DNA of 64,000 bases. It comes from Alteromonas sp. MMG017. GTDB taxonomy: Bacteria > Pseudomonadota > Gammaproteobacteria > Enterobacterales > Alteromonadaceae. A program made the translations under genes and the position numbers. Positions 63,464 to 64,000 of this stretch are shown here, in pieces (position 1 is the first letter of the stretch; each line of letters begins with the position of its first letter). The DNA lies in contig NZ_JAGJDY010000006.1 of the NCBI RefSeq assembly GCF_018100795.1, positions 248,001-312,000 on the forward strand. Reading direction: 5' to 3'. The notes under the pieces were generated by a model that saw only the letters and a list, made by a program, of their open reading frames with translations, was not told the origin of the DNA and searched no databases.

Positions 63464-64000
63464 TGGTGTTTTCCTGTGTGTTCATTGGTGTAGTAGTAAA
63501 TTGTGAAGATGTAGTGAATTGTGGAAGCTGCTTAAGGCGTGATTCTGAAAACTCAGGCGCAGCAAAAAGTTGTTGGTAATAAAATTGGCGTAACGACGCG
63601 TGAAAAGCGCGCACCTTATTTTCATAATCAATCATAGATTGCACGTTGGTGCTTGCGGTGTTCGATAACAAACGCTGGGTTAGCAACGAAGGCGACAGTA
63701 AAGACACATAGCCCGCCAGCTGATTTTTTCGAATAGTGGCTTGCTGATACGCGTTTGAAAGTTCGCTTGCACTTTCATCGCCAACTTGTTGAAAAGCGAA
63801 GTACCACTTCCAGTTAAACGAGCCATCTCGCTTAGGATCGTAAGCCGTGTAATCAGCCCATTGTGGGTGAGTTTCAATAAACTTCTCCCACGTTTCCTCA
63901 ACGGGTTTGTCCCATGCACCGTTTACGGCTTCACGCTGTGTAAGCACAATGTCGCCACCTTCAGGGGTTTCAACCGCAACATTAATAACGGTATGACCGG
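63453..64000 (-). CDS. ABC transporter permease with DUF3526-type C-terminus (partial)
   Basis: At least 182 residues; the frame is open to the window edge, so the N-terminus is missing. The C-terminal part QLAGYVSLLSPSLLTQRLLSNTASTNVQSMIDYENKVRAFHASLRQFYYQQLF resembles the DUF3526 segment of ABC-2-type permeases, with a periplasmic loop and no complete membrane helix in view. It ends overlapping the siderophore receptor start. In related genomes such permeases sit with an ATP-binding gene and a TonB receptor; those partners would be to the right of this window. Confidence 0.68.
   Translation of the reverse strand, partial: GHTVINVAVETPEGGDIVLTQREAVNGAWDKPVEETWEKFIETHPQWADYTAYDPKRDGSFNWKWYFAFQQVGDESASELSNAYQQATIRKNQLAGYVSLLSPSLLTQRLLSNTASTNVQSMIDYENKVRAFHASLRQFYYQQLFAAPEFSESRLKQLPQFTTSSQFTTTPMNTQENTNEN

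Noticed and set aside
1-64000. Mobile elements, CRISPR arrays, tRNA or rRNA genes
   Set aside because: Nothing with transposase, integrase, spaced identical repeats or cloverleaf-type sequence was seen on either strand.

Overview
This window looks like a chromosomal segment of a marine gammaproteobacterium, most likely Alteromonas or a close relative. The basis is moderate AT content, TonB receptors, fadE with a FadR-type site, a CmoA/CmoB pair, rhombosortase, and a purN-to-purC block whose order matches Enterobacteria. I see no tRNA or rRNA gene, insertion sequence, integrase, prophage or CRISPR array. Gene calls are from reading translated sequence by eye; no database search was run.

Left part (1-13652): the end of etfA, a stand-alone glycogen-binding (CBM48) protein, an RND efflux adaptor/permease pair, a small unknown gene under a near-perfect LexA (SOS) box, a TonB-dependent receptor, then an AraC/GlxA-type regulator divergent from an acyl-CoA dehydrogenase, two SDR dehydrogenases and a YaiI-type protein. 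A 21-bp-spaced direct repeat sits between the regulator and the dehydrogenase.

Middle part (13771-32561): an aspartate/aromatic aminotransferase, TANGO2/NRDE protein, PlsC-like acyltransferase, a trans-sulfuration-family PLP enzyme, a short decayed gene, azoreductase, an S9 peptidase lipoprotein, rhombosortase, an enoyl-CoA hydratase, gamma-glutamyltransferase, cysK, then a MoxR ATPase / VWA (CoxE-like) pair, a MocA-like nucleotidyltransferase, a MATE pump and moeA, which together suggest molybdenum-cofactor-related maturation without the client enzyme in view.

32727-37414 (minus strand) is the most coherent pathway: a tight four-gene operon encoding a glycerate-kinase-like enzyme, an MpgP-type HAD phosphatase, glucosyl-3-phosphoglycerate synthase and a GH13 sugar phosphorylase. 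Together they would make the compatible solute glucosylglycerate, split it by phosphorolysis, and return glycerate to 3-phosphoglycerate: a closed synthesis/recovery cycle in one transcript.

Right part (37510-64000): cmoB, cmoA, a LuxR-type response regulator, a CAP-domain protein whose signal peptide has no usable start codon, and fadE. Then comes the conserved block DUF3108-purN-purM / DUF2066-hda / arsC(yfgD)-wrbA-DUF2069-zincin lipoprotein / TlpA-like / bepA / perM / bcp-gcvR / dapA-bamC-purC. It follows the E. coli purC-bamC-dapA-gcvR-bcp...perM-bepA-yfgD-hda...purM-purN order with lineage-specific insertions. The window closes with an EamA exporter, a small unknown protein, and a TonB siderophore-type receptor overlapping the end of an ABC permease (DUF3526-like) that runs off the edge.
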